The notes below the pieces were generated by a model. The model did not search any database. It saw only the letters and a program-made list of their open reading frames with translations, and was not told where the DNA came from. Positions 16,112 through 24,482 of a DNA stretch of 64,000 nt are shown piece after piece (positions within the stretch are counted from its first letter, which is position 1; each line of letters opens with the position of its first letter). The position numbers and the translations under genes were made by a program. The stretch is from Archaeoglobus sp. (GTDB lineage: Archaea > Halobacteriota > Archaeoglobi > Archaeoglobales > Archaeoglobaceae), in the NCBI GenBank assembly GCA_017656505.1, contig JACDNU010000008.1, positions 1-64,000 on the forward strand. Direction: 5' to 3'.

Positions 16112-18265
16112 ATGAAAGCATGGCTATTTGCGTTAGTCGGACTCATGCTTTTAACGCTAGCTGGAGATGTTCTGGCCATCTCCTTCCATGAAAATGCTGG
16201 AAACTTCTCCGATTCTGGACCAAAAACGTCAGATCTTCTATTCGAGGTTGAACTCACAGGACTAATCGACGCCTCGCCTGTTGTTGACGATGACATTGTT
16301 TATGTAGAAAACTGGTACGGATGGGGTGATTGGAAACCTGGATTTTATGCATTAAATGCCCTAACTGGAGATGTAGTTTGGGTTAACAACCAGCTCAACG
16401 GTTCATCAACAGCTGCGATAACTTATGATAGGATTTTTGTAGGCTCATTAGACGGATACTTGAATTGCTTGAACAAAACGAATGGTGAGATAATCTGGAG
16501 AAAGAAAATCGAAAGCGACCCCCAGTGGTGGGGAGTTGCATCCTCTCCTTTGATTTACAACTCAACCGTTTACGTTGTCACGTTTTCAGATGGAACTCTG
16601 CACGCCTTCGATTTCGATGGGAACGAAAAGTGGAACTTCTCTACGGGTGAAGCTCCGCACTACACATCTCCAGCAGTTTATGAGGGCAAAATTTACTTTG
16701 TTGGTAAAAAAGGAAACGAGATGGGAGTTTACTGTCTGAACGAGAGCGGTGGATTGATATGGAGTTCTGAAGTGGAAGAAACCGACAGTAGCCCGTCAGT
16801 TGCCGACGGAATAGTCGCCATCCCAACGAAGACAAAGCTGGTTATCCTTAACGCAACCTATGGTAATGTATTGTGGGGCGCTCCGGTTGAAGGTACAATG
16901 TCTTCAGCTACGATAGCGAATGGAAAGATCTTTATTGGAACCGAAAATGGATATCTTTATTGCTTCGGCGAAGATGGCTCTTTTAAGTGGGCTTTTAAGG
17001 CAAATGGTAAAATCGATTCCTCTCCAGCATACGCTGATGGAGTTGTTTATTTCGCGACAAACGTTCAGAAAGGAACTATATACGCGTTAAACGCTTCAAA
17101 CGGAGATTTGGTGTGGAGTTACTCTCTGAATCCACCATCCGGCCTTTACTACAACATCATGTCATCTCCTTACATTTACGATGGAAGACTTTACATCGGA
17201 GCAGATGATGGAAAGCTGAGGTGTTTTGCAAAGCAAATTCTATGGGAAGGAGAGGTTAGACTTTTCCCTGGCAATAGAACGCTAAACATTGTTGGAAAGC
17301 CTTCAATAGATAACTTCACCGCTTTGTCAGCCTTGGTTGAAGCTTCTGAAGGTAATTTCAATGTAAGCATATTAAACACCGAATGGGGGTTGTTTGTAAA
17401 CAGCATTGCCGATATTCAGCCAGCTAACAATTACTACTGGTTTTATGTCGTAAACGGGGAGATGCCTTCTGTTGGAGCTGCAGACTACATGGTTGAAGAA
17501 AACGACACGGTTGAATTCTTTTTCGCCCCTTGGGGTGTGAGTCATGAGAAAGCGAGGTATAGGGTAATAATGCATGTCAATTTAACGAATGTGCTTTACA
17601 AAGTGAATGTAGGTTTAAAGCCTGGTGTGTTTACAATAGGAAATCACTCGATAGGAAATTTAACCGCATTGGGAGCCCTCCAAGCAGCAAGCAAGATTGC
17701 TGGTTTTGATTACACGGTTAACGATGCCTATTATGATTCTTTCGGCTTACTTGTCGACTCGATTGCGGGAATTCAAAATCAGGGATACAGCGGATGGATG
17801 TTCGCAGTAAACAACATTACACCCATGGTTTCGGCCGACAAGTATGATGTCAAAGATGGGGATGTGGTATGGTGGTATTACGCAACATCTATGAATGATA
17901 CACCTAAAACGGCCCCCTATGTTATAGAGATCGTCGTTACCGCTCCAGATGCCTTTGTGAGCAACTTTAAAGTTACTAATGCTTCCAGGGGTGGAAATGC
18001 AACAGCCTACGTGAACGTTACTGCCGTAGCTTCTGGATGGTATGTAGTTGTGGTTAGCGGTCTGAACGCCGAAGGAGATTACATAGCTGGCACAGGAACC
18101 TTGAGACTTGAACAGTCTGAAAGTGTAGAAGTTCCCGTATTAATTCCAGTCCCCACCCAAGTGTCTACAGGAAGCTACAATCTCTACGCAGGGATTTACA
18201 AGCTCTCAGCTTATCCGAATTCTTTGATAGCCTACAAAGGTCCTGTAAGCTGTGAGGTTAACTGA
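16112..18265 (+). CDS. Secreted beta-propeller protein with two DUF4430 domains
   Basis: A 717-residue exported protein. Residues 1-23 are a signal peptide. Residues 45-375 form a PQQ-type beta-propeller with repeated units such as YALNALTGDVVW, HAFDFDGNEKW and YALNASNGDLVW. Two DUF4430 domains follow (about residues 390-475 and 505-595), with GLFVNSIADIQ and GLLVDSIAGIQ, each with a WxxxVN strand. The end (about residues 605-717) resembles a CARDB-like beta sandwich. DUF4430 is the C-terminal fold of transcobalamin and intrinsic factor. The next gene starts 25 nt downstream and shares that domain. There is no clear C-terminal anchor, so it may be held by partners. Confidence 0.85.
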   Translation: MKAWLFALVGLMLLTLAGDVLAISFHENAGNFSDSGPKTSDLLFEVELTGLIDASPVVDDDIVYVENWYGWGDWKPGFYALNALTGDVVWVNNQLNGSSTAAITYDRIFVGSLDGYLNCLNKTNGEIIWRKKIESDPQWWGVASSPLIYNSTVYVVTFSDGTLHAFDFDGNEKWNFSTGEAPHYTSPAVYEGKIYFVGKKGNEMGVYCLNESGGLIWSSEVEETDSSPSVADGIVAIPTKTKLVILNATYGNVLWGAPVEGTMSSATIANGKIFIGTENGYLYCFGEDGSFKWAFKANGKIDSSPAYADGVVYFATNVQKGTIYALNASNGDLVWSYSLNPPSGLYYNIMSSPYIYDGRLYIGADDGKLRCFAKQILWEGEVRLFPGNRTLNIVGKPSIDNFTALSALVEASEGNFNVSILNTEWGLFVNSIADIQPANNYYWFYVVNGEMPSVGAADYMVEENDTVEFFFAPWGVSHEKARYRVIMHVNLTNVLYKVNVGLKPGVFTIGNHSIGNLTALGALQAASKIAGFDYTVNDAYYDSFGLLVDSIAGIQNQGYSGWMFAVNNITPMVSADKYDVKDGDVVWWYYATSMNDTPKTAPYVIEIVVTAPDAFVSNFKVTNASRGGNATAYVNVTAVASGWYVVVVSGLNAEGDYIAGTGTLRLEQSESVEVPVLIPVPTQVSTGSYNLYAGIYKLSAYPNSLIAYKGPVSCEVN

Positions 18266-18290
18266 GAAGGGAACTGAGAGGTGAAGTGAC

Positions 18291-20198
18291 GTGCAGGCTA
18301 GACTTTCAGTCTTCATTTTATCCCTCACCCTTTTTTTCTTGATTTTGATTAGCTCAGCCGTAGCTTTGAATGTCAGTGTAACGCAAGAAGGTGACAGGCT
18401 TAAAATAATTTCAGACGAGCCCGCTTTCATGGCTATAAAAGTGAACTACGGGGTTCCGATTTTCGCTAACGGAACTAAGATTTATTTTAAGCCGGGAGTA
18501 AAGGGTAAGGTCCAGATCTTTGCAACCTCCGGAGGCCAAGAAGTTGTCGAAGAGGTGGAGTTTACACCGCCAACATCCACACCAAAGCAGATGCCAACGA
18601 TCCACTACTGGTGGAGCGGGGCAGTAAGGCTACCCTTCGGTTACTTCATAAAAGAATCGGAGCAGGGGGACAAGTATAAAATCGAGTGGAGAACGGCCCT
18701 CGGAGCGTTGGAGGTGGCATCAAGGAAGGGGGGTTTCGATTACGTAATAAAAACCACCGATTGGGGACCCTTTGTTAAATGCATTGCGGGAAAATGTGAG
18801 AAGAGCGAGGGAGCCTTTTCAGGCTGGATGTACCAGGTTAACGGCGAAACTCCATCTGTAGGAGCACGTGAATATGCGGTTAAAGAGTACGATGAAGTCG
18901 TTTGGTTTTTCGCAAAGAACATGGACACGACTCCAGAGACCTCTTCAAAGGTCATCAGAATTTTCGTCTTCTATAACAACACGGTGGTTGAGGAAGGCCT
19001 GAATGAAACCGTAAACGAGACTCAAACTAACGTAACAAATCAGACTTTTAATCGGACATTTCCGCTCTCTTTCAACGATCCAAGGATTGTGAAGGCTTTG
19101 AGATACCTTAAAACTCTCCAGAAGGAGGACGGTGGTTTTGCGAATCCTGGGGAGGAACCGAGCACTTCTAAAACTTCTTGGGCGATAATGGCGATGGTTG
19201 CTGCAAAACAAAACCCCGAATGGTGGAAGAGGGGCAATTTTTCTGCTATGGATTATTTGGAGAAGGAGATCCCAGAGGAAGTCAACAAGATGGGAACGGC
19301 CGACTTTGCTAGAACTATTCTCGCTCTGTACGCTGCAGACAAAGATCCTCGAAGTTTTGCCGGAATTGACTTGGTGGAACTTCTAAAATCCAGGGTGAAG
19401 GAAAGTGGGCAGATAGGTGATTTCACCTATACCACCATCTGGGGGCTCATGGCCTTAAAAGTTAGCGGAGAAAACGTATCGAAAACTGTTGAATGGTTGA
19501 TAGGCCAGCAGAACGCTGACGGAGGTTTTGGATGGGCTCCGGGACAGCCAAGCGACTACGATGATACTGCTGCCGCCATCCAGGCTTTGGTTGCCGCAAA
19601 CATTAGCTGTGACAGCGAGGTCATCGAGAGGGCATTTGAATATCTCAAAACCGGTCAGAATGAAGATGGGGGTTTCAGGTACTTTGGAAACTCATCAAGC
19701 AATGCCGCCAGCGATTCCTGGATAATTCAAGCTATCGTTGCCTGCAACGGTAATCCGGAAAAGTGGAAGAAAGGAAACACCAGCGTTGTTGATCATTTGT
19801 TCTCCCTTCAGCGGTCAGACGGATCGTTTAATTATACAACCTACCAGAAATCAAACCCAGGCTACATGACAGCTTCGGCAATTATGGCGTTATTAGGAAA
19901 GCCATTCCCCATAAAGCCCACAGAATACATATCTCTGAATGAAAGCTTAGCTGAGAACGCTATTCCAACTCTTACACCGACCCCTACTCCGACTTCTACT
20001 CCGACTCCAATTCCAACAATCGCTACCGCTAAAACTCCAACCCCGAAGCCCGCTTCACCGACTTTAACACCCACTGCAAAACCAACAGCATCCTCCTCGA
20101 TTACCCAAAATCCTCAAAATCCAGAAATACCGGGATTTGACCTGATGCTTGGATTCCTCAGCGTGGTTTTAGCGATAATCCTAAGGAGGAAGTTATGA
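18291..20198 (+). CDS. Surface protein with DUF4430, alpha-toroid repeats and PGF-CTERM-like end
   Basis: A 635-residue surface protein. A signal peptide (about residues 1-25) precedes a small beta domain, then one DUF4430 domain (about residues 105-220) with FVKCIAGKCEKSEGAFSGW and VGAREYAVKEYDEVVWFF. Residues 260-545 carry prenyltransferase/squalene-cyclase-type repeats (LKTLQKEDGGF, LIGQQNADGGF, LKTGQNEDGGF, LFSLQRSDGSF), which fold as an alpha-alpha toroid. A DYDDTA motif in the second repeat recalls the cyclase DxDD motif. A Pro/Thr spacer leads to the end signal PGFD, a hydrophobic helix and RRKL. The start is GTG with a GAGGTGAAGTG site just before. Toroid plus DUF4430 is the domain pair of transcobalamin in reversed order. 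Confidence 0.87.
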   Translation: MQARLSVFILSLTLFFLILISSAVALNVSVTQEGDRLKIISDEPAFMAIKVNYGVPIFANGTKIYFKPGVKGKVQIFATSGGQEVVEEVEFTPPTSTPKQMPTIHYWWSGAVRLPFGYFIKESEQGDKYKIEWRTALGALEVASRKGGFDYVIKTTDWGPFVKCIAGKCEKSEGAFSGWMYQVNGETPSVGAREYAVKEYDEVVWFFAKNMDTTPETSSKVIRIFVFYNNTVVEEGLNETVNETQTNVTNQTFNRTFPLSFNDPRIVKALRYLKTLQKEDGGFANPGEEPSTSKTSWAIMAMVAAKQNPEWWKRGNFSAMDYLEKEIPEEVNKMGTADFARTILALYAADKDPRSFAGIDLVELLKSRVKESGQIGDFTYTTIWGLMALKVSGENVSKTVEWLIGQQNADGGFGWAPGQPSDYDDTAAAIQALVAANISCDSEVIERAFEYLKTGQNEDGGFRYFGNSSSNAASDSWIIQAIVACNGNPEKWKKGNTSVVDHLFSLQRSDGSFNYTTYQKSNPGYMTASAIMALLGKPFPIKPTEYISLNESLAENAIPTLTPTPTPTSTPTPIPTIATAKTPTPKPASPTLTPTAKPTASSSITQNPQNPEIPGFDLMLGFLSVVLAIILRRKL

Positions 20199-21214
20199 GG
20201 AGTAGGACCTTTAGCTTGCTTTTACTTCTCCTTATTTTTTCTCTAACATTCGCCGGATGTTCGGAGAAAAGCGAGAAGGTGGAAGTTAACTCCAAGGTTG
20301 CCTCCCAGAAGGATATTAATTCCTCCGCTTTGAACAATCGGACTCCGAGTCAATCAAACTCCAATATAACTTTTCCAATCACAGTCACAGACGATTTCGG
20401 ATTCAAGGTTGTGATTGAAAAGCAACCGGAAAGAATAGTTTCGCTCGCTCCAAGCAACACCGAGAACCTCTTCGCCTTGGGTCTTGGGGACAGGGTAGTT
20501 GGTGTTACAGACTACTGTAATTATCCTCCAGAAGCAGCGAAAAAGCCAAAGATTGGCGGGTTCACGACTATAAACATCGAAAAGATTCTGAAGCTAAATC
20601 CGGACTTGGTTGTAGCTTCTTATGGCAATGGCGAGCAGAACGTTGAGACAATGAAAAATCTTGGGCTTAGGGTTATCGCCTTCAACCCGAAATCGATCAG
20701 AGACATTGAGCGCGACATCCTGATCTTGGGGGAGATAACTGGGAAGCAAGACAAGGCGGAAGAGATTGTGGACTTCATGGAGAAAAAAGCAAATGAAAGT
20801 AGAAACGAGTTCAAGCGAAAGCCAAGGGTTATGCACATTTTATGGCACGATCCGATATGGGTTAGCGGATCGAATACCTTCATTGACGAATTAATTAAGA
20901 TCGCAGGTGGGGAGAACGTCTTTTCTGACTTAAAAGGCTGGAAGATTGTGAGCAAGGAAGACATCATAAGCAGAAATCCTGATGTAATTCTCGTAAGTTC
21001 CGGCTCGGGAATGGGGGGGAAAGGTAAAAATTACATTTACGAATGGGTCATGCAGCTCGACATCGATGCCGTCAAAAAAGGACACGTTTACATTGTTGAT
21101 GCAGATCTAATTTCTCGCCCCTCCTACAGGGTCGTTTACGCGTTGGAAAATATCTCGAAAATCCTTAAAGAAGTTGTGGGAAGCGAAAAATTGGTAATCG
21201 GGCAATCGAAATGA
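20195..21214 (+). CDS. BtuF-like ABC transporter substrate-binding lipoprotein
   Basis: A 339-residue lipoprotein of the PF01497 periplasmic-binding family (vitamin B12, haem or Fe-siderophore). The signal peptide ends in a FAGC lipobox. The mature part opens with VTDDFGFKVVIEKQPERIVSLAPSNTE, then GVTDYCNYPPEA, GGFTTINIEKILKLNPDLV, and at the second lobe WVSGSNTFIDELIKIAGGEN, all standard for BtuF/FhuD-type proteins. The ATG overlaps the end of the previous gene by four bases (ATGA), so translation is coupled. No permease or ATPase gene follows. The coupling with transcobalamin-like proteins favours cobalamin as ligand, but that is inference. Confidence 0.88.
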   Translation: MRSRTFSLLLLLLIFSLTFAGCSEKSEKVEVNSKVASQKDINSSALNNRTPSQSNSNITFPITVTDDFGFKVVIEKQPERIVSLAPSNTENLFALGLGDRVVGVTDYCNYPPEAAKKPKIGGFTTINIEKILKLNPDLVVASYGNGEQNVETMKNLGLRVIAFNPKSIRDIERDILILGEITGKQDKAEEIVDFMEKKANESRNEFKRKPRVMHILWHDPIWVSGSNTFIDELIKIAGGENVFSDLKGWKIVSKEDIISRNPDVILVSSGSGMGGKGKNYIYEWVMQLDIDAVKKGHVYIVDADLISRPSYRVVYALENISKILKEVVGSEKLVIGQSK

Positions 21215-21263
21215 TTGTTAATAAAATGATAAAAAATTAAATAATGAAGAATGTTTTAGGAAT

Positions 21264-21677
21264 ATGGATGAAAAAATTAAGGAAGTAATGCTTAGCGATT
21301 CCTTCAGAAAGTTCCTTGGGGCTGAGGTTGAGGAATTTAAGCCGGGCTACGCGAGAGTTAGGGCGATTGTTAAGAGGGAGTTTCTGAACTTTCATGGTGT
21401 TGCCCATGGGGCCTTTGTGATAGCCGTATCCGATTTCGCCTTCGCTATAGCGGGAAACGCAGACAATGTAAGGAGAATGGCCCTCAACATCAACATGGAC
21501 TTCTACTCGACAGCAAAGGAGGGAGATATTTTGATAGGGGAGGCGGAGAAAGTTGCAGGGGGGAAGAGGGTAGGATTCTACGAGTTGAGGGTTAGCAGGG
21601 AGGGCGATAGTGGTGAGAGGGAAGTCATTGCCAAGGGAACTGCAGTTGTGTACGGGAGGGGGGAAAGCATAATCTAA
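21264..21677 (+). CDS. PaaI-type hotdog thioesterase
   Basis: A 137-residue hotdog-fold thioesterase that hydrolyses acyl-CoA or aryl-CoA thioesters. The family signature is FHGVAHGAFVIAVSDFAFAIA (about residues 40-60), with the HGG-like turn and an acidic residue (Asp) in the long helix. ALNINMDFYSTAKEGDIL and AEKVAGGKRVGFYEL are the following strands. It probably trims stalled CoA esters in the nearby degradation pathways. It lies about 50 nt after the BtuF-like gene on the same strand but has its own AT-rich spacer. Confidence 0.88.
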   Translation: MDEKIKEVMLSDSFRKFLGAEVEEFKPGYARVRAIVKREFLNFHGVAHGAFVIAVSDFAFAIAGNADNVRRMALNINMDFYSTAKEGDILIGEAEKVAGGKRVGFYELRVSREGDSGEREVIAKGTAVVYGRGESII

Positions 21678-21743
21678 GCGTAGCATACTCTTTTACTTCA
21701 TTAAAGATCATTAGAGATTTTCTAAGCTGATAAAGGTTTTAAA

Positions 21744-21760
21744 TCGGTTGAATAAACCGA
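21744..21760. promoter_or_regulatory. Inverted repeat upstream of the thiolase operon
   Basis: TCGGTT and AACCGA form a perfect 6-bp inverted repeat with a 5-bp centre (GAATA), ending five bases before the TATA box. This is where an archaeal activator or repressor would touch TFB/TBP binding. Confidence 0.45.
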
Positions 21761-21764
21761 ATGA

Positions 21765-21774
21765 TTTATATTTT
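21765..21774 (+). promoter_or_regulatory. TATA box of the thiolase operon
   Basis: TTTATATTTT is located 21-30 nt before ATG 21795, and no ribosome-binding site precedes the ATG. The mRNA is probably leaderless. Confidence 0.55.
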
Positions 21775-21794
21775 AAAAACTCGGCATTAGCATC

Positions 21795-22952
21795 ATGCGA
21801 GTTGGAGTTATAGGTGTTGGTTGCACGAAATTCGGAGTTCTTGAAAGGACGATCCAAGAGCTCGCTTTTGAAGCTGTTAGAGAGGCTGTTGAGGATGCAG
21901 GGATAAGCAAGAACGACATCGACATCAGTGTCGTCGGAACATCAAACACTAGGGGCTATGAACTGATGCCCGCTGTTCCAGTAAACGAGTACTGCGGCTT
22001 TGCGGGAAAAGGGCCGATTAGAGTCGAAGCTGCCTGCGCAACCGGAAGTGCTGCATTTTATACCGCTTATTCCAGCATAGTTTCCGGAATGGCTGACATA
22101 GCCATAGCAATAGGTGTTGAGAAGATGACTGAAGTCAACACGCCCACCTCCTTAGCTGTGGGTGGGAGGTCGGGGAGTTATCTTTGGGAGTTCCATCAGT
22201 ACGGCACAACTTTTCCCGGCTACTATGCGATGCACGCTTCCGCCCACATGGCGGAGTTTGGTACAAAACCCGAGCAGCTTGCGATGGTGGCCGTTAAGAA
22301 TCACAGGAATGCTGCCAAAAATCCTAAGGCTCATTTTCCGAAGGAGATTACGCTCGAAAAGGCTGTTTCATCAAGATATGTTGCTTACCCCCTCAAGCTC
22401 TTCGACTGCTGCCCCATAAGCGATGGGGCGAGTGCTGCCGTTTTAGCTTCGGAAGAAAAGATCAAGGAGCTTGGTAAAGAAGCGGTATGGGTTGAGGGAA
22501 TCGGATTCTCCTCCGACACGGCTAACGTTGCAAAAAGAGGAAGTTACACAGGATTAAAAGCGACAGTTGAAGCATCGAGAATGGCTTATAAGATGGCTGG
22601 AATTGAGGATCCACTCAAAAGCTTTGATCTTGCCTGCCTACATGACTGCTTCACAATAGCAGAAATAATGGCGTATGAGGATCTGGGATTCTGCAAGAAA
22701 GGAGAAGGCGGAAAATTCGTCGAAGAGGGAAGGAGTGATTTTGGTGGAGATATTCCATGTAACACCTTCGGCGGGCTTAAAGCGAAAGGCCATCCTCTCG
22801 GTGCGACAGGCTTGGCGATGGTTTATGAGGCTGTAAAGCAACTCCGCGAGGAAGCCGGGGAGCTACAGGTTGAGCTGAAGAACTACAAGGCTTTAACGCA
22901 TAACATAGGTGGAACTGGCCATTTCGGCTGGGTATTCGTTCTTGGGCTGTAG
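21795..22952 (+). CDS. Thiolase family protein (acetyl-CoA C-acyltransferase type)
   Basis: A 385-residue archaeal/SCP-x-type thiolase catalysing the thiolytic cleavage of 3-ketoacyl-CoA or the reverse condensation. The nucleophilic Cys lies in VEAACATGSAAF (about residue 81). The later motifs HDCFTIAEI, KGHPLGATG and HNIGGTGHFG carry the His and Gly-rich loops of the active site. This group usually needs a DUF35 partner, and that gene follows 11 nt downstream. No HMG-CoA synthase gene is adjacent, so use in acyl-CoA degradation is more likely than in mevalonate synthesis. A second pair of the same kind lies at 55419-57118. Confidence 0.9.
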   Translation: MRVGVIGVGCTKFGVLERTIQELAFEAVREAVEDAGISKNDIDISVVGTSNTRGYELMPAVPVNEYCGFAGKGPIRVEAACATGSAAFYTAYSSIVSGMADIAIAIGVEKMTEVNTPTSLAVGGRSGSYLWEFHQYGTTFPGYYAMHASAHMAEFGTKPEQLAMVAVKNHRNAAKNPKAHFPKEITLEKAVSSRYVAYPLKLFDCCPISDGASAAVLASEEKIKELGKEAVWVEGIGFSSDTANVAKRGSYTGLKATVEASRMAYKMAGIEDPLKSFDLACLHDCFTIAEIMAYEDLGFCKKGEGGKFVEEGRSDFGGDIPCNTFGGLKAKGHPLGATGLAMVYEAVKQLREEAGELQVELKNYKALTHNIGGTGHFGWVFVLGL

Positions 22953-22963
22953 GGGGTGTAGAG

Positions 22964-23368
22964 ATGTTTATCGAAGGAAGGGAGCTTGTTTTTAAGCATA
23001 ACATTCCTGTCACAAAGGTTGAGAAATACTGGAAGGGGCTTGAGGAAGGAAAGATCTATGGAACGGTATGCAAGAGCTGTGGAGCGAAATACTCTCCACC
23101 GCAGGCTGACTGCAGCGAATGCTACTCCAGCGACATGGACTGGGTGGAGATAACCGGTGAGGGAGTTGTTGAGGCGATGATGGAACAGTATACTTTTCCA
23201 GCTGGTTTCGAATTTCTAAAGGAACCTTATGTTGTTGCTGTGGCGAGATTTGGAGATTTCAGAGTCGTCGGATGGGCGAGGGAAAAGGTTTGGGTTGGAG
23301 ATAGAGTTGTTGCCGAAACTGATAAGGATGAAACCGGAGTCTGGAAGGTTTATTTCAAAAAAGTTTGA
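22964..23368 (+). CDS. DUF35 OB-fold/zinc-ribbon protein (thiolase partner)
   Basis: A 134-residue acyl-CoA-binding partner of archaeal thiolases. The N-terminal rubredoxin-like zinc ribbon is CKSCGAKYSPPQADCSEC (about residues 35-52), followed by the OB fold with GEGVVEAMMEQYTFPAGF and VVAVARFGDFRVVGWA. Such proteins hold the CoA ester and bridge it to the thiolase. The ATG follows GGGGGTGTAGAG. It is the second gene of the operon with the thiolase and the F420-type oxidoreductase. Confidence 0.9.
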   Translation: MFIEGRELVFKHNIPVTKVEKYWKGLEEGKIYGTVCKSCGAKYSPPQADCSECYSSDMDWVEITGEGVVEAMMEQYTFPAGFEFLKEPYVVAVARFGDFRVVGWAREKVWVGDRVVAETDKDETGVWKVYFKKV

Positions 23369-23390
23369 TTTGCTGAGTTGAGGTGTTAGA

Positions 23391-24452
23391 ATGAAAATGG
23401 ACCCGGAAAAGGTTAAATTTGGGATAGAAGGGCCAAACTCACCTTGGAGTGCCATACAAGATATTGCAGTTTATTGTGACAAGGTTGGACTCGATTCATA
23501 CTGGATGCCTGACCATCTCGTTGCAACTGGCGTTAAAAGATGGGATGCGATTGAAGCATGGGTTGCTTTGGGGGCTTTGGCGGTTCAGACCCAAAACATA
23601 ATGCTAACCACCGGCGTGAGCGATACGTATCGTTACCATCCAGCCGTGATCGTTCAGAAAGCGAACAGCCTAGATGTGATAACTAACGGCAGGGCAATGC
23701 TTGGTTTGGGGATAGGCGAGGCGATGAACCTCGTACCCTTCGGCATAGATTACGATAAGCCAGTGGGAAGAACTATTGAGGCAGTTAAAATAATAAAGAT
23801 GCTTCTCGAGCAGGACTTCATTGACTTCGAGGGGAAGTATTACAGGCTCAATCAGGCTTTTGTCCATCCGAAACCCGTTCAGCAACCCCACTATCCTATC
23901 TACATAGCTGGAAGCTCGCCTCGAACGATGAGGATGGTAGGCAGGTATGCTGATGGCTGGTTGCCGGCAAATCTTTCGGTTGAGAAATATGCTGAGGGAA
24001 AAGAGACCGTGATGAATGCTGCGAAGGAGGCTGGAAGAGATGTTAAGCTGGACATGGCTCACTTCATGTACGGTGTTATCGCCAAGGACAGGGATGAAGC
24101 CAGAGAGAAAGCAATGCTGCCGGCAAAATTACTTCTGCTTACGCGGCCCAGAATAATCGAAGCAATGGGCTTCGAGCCGCCAACGTATGACTTCGAGATG
24201 ACGTTCAAACTTGTTTTCCCGAGAGATGCCAAAGCTTGGTTTGAAGCTGCCAAGAAGGTTCCGGATGAAGTTGTTGAAGCTTCGCCGATAGTCTATGGAA
24301 CGGCAGAGGATTACATAGAGAGATTCGAGAAATACTACAAAGTCGGCTGCAGGCATTTTGTTATGAATTTCCAAGTTAGCTTTAAAGCTCTAAAAGACTG
24401 TGTTGATCTGTACATGGATGTTGTGAAGTATTTCAGGGAAACCTACGGTTGA
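23391..24452 (+). CDS. LLM-class F420-dependent oxidoreductase (Mer-like)
   Basis: A 353-residue luciferase-like (TIM barrel) oxidoreductase, related to methylenetetrahydromethanopterin reductase (Mer) and F420-dependent dehydrogenases. Motifs include DSYWMPDHLV, the LTTGVSDTYRYHPAV strand, GRAMLGLGIGEAMN for F420 binding and PVQQPHYPIYIAGSSPRTMR. Being longer than Mer (about 330 residues) and located behind a thiolase and DUF35 gene, it is more likely an oxidoreductase acting on a CoA-ester or alcohol intermediate than the C1 enzyme. Substrate unknown. The gene is 22 nt after the DUF35 gene. Confidence 0.82.
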   Translation: MKMDPEKVKFGIEGPNSPWSAIQDIAVYCDKVGLDSYWMPDHLVATGVKRWDAIEAWVALGALAVQTQNIMLTTGVSDTYRYHPAVIVQKANSLDVITNGRAMLGLGIGEAMNLVPFGIDYDKPVGRTIEAVKIIKMLLEQDFIDFEGKYYRLNQAFVHPKPVQQPHYPIYIAGSSPRTMRMVGRYADGWLPANLSVEKYAEGKETVMNAAKEAGRDVKLDMAHFMYGVIAKDRDEAREKAMLPAKLLLLTRPRIIEAMGFEPPTYDFEMTFKLVFPRDAKAWFEAAKKVPDEVVEASPIVYGTAEDYIERFEKYYKVGCRHFVMNFQVSFKALKDCVDLYMDVVKYFRETYG

Positions 24453-24482
24453 GTTTTTCTTTTTTGTGCTTTTTTATACCTT

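Noticed and set aside
19549-19580. DYDDTA motif as evidence for a terpene cyclase
   Set aside because: The motif resembles the DxDD acid of squalene-hopene cyclases, but the protein is secreted, has few repeats and carries DUF4430, so a binding role fits better. The enzyme idea is not excluded but not reported as a call.
21237-21686. 149-codon minus-strand ORF opposite the thioesterase
   Set aside because: The plus-strand frame has a complete hotdog signature; the opposite frame has none.
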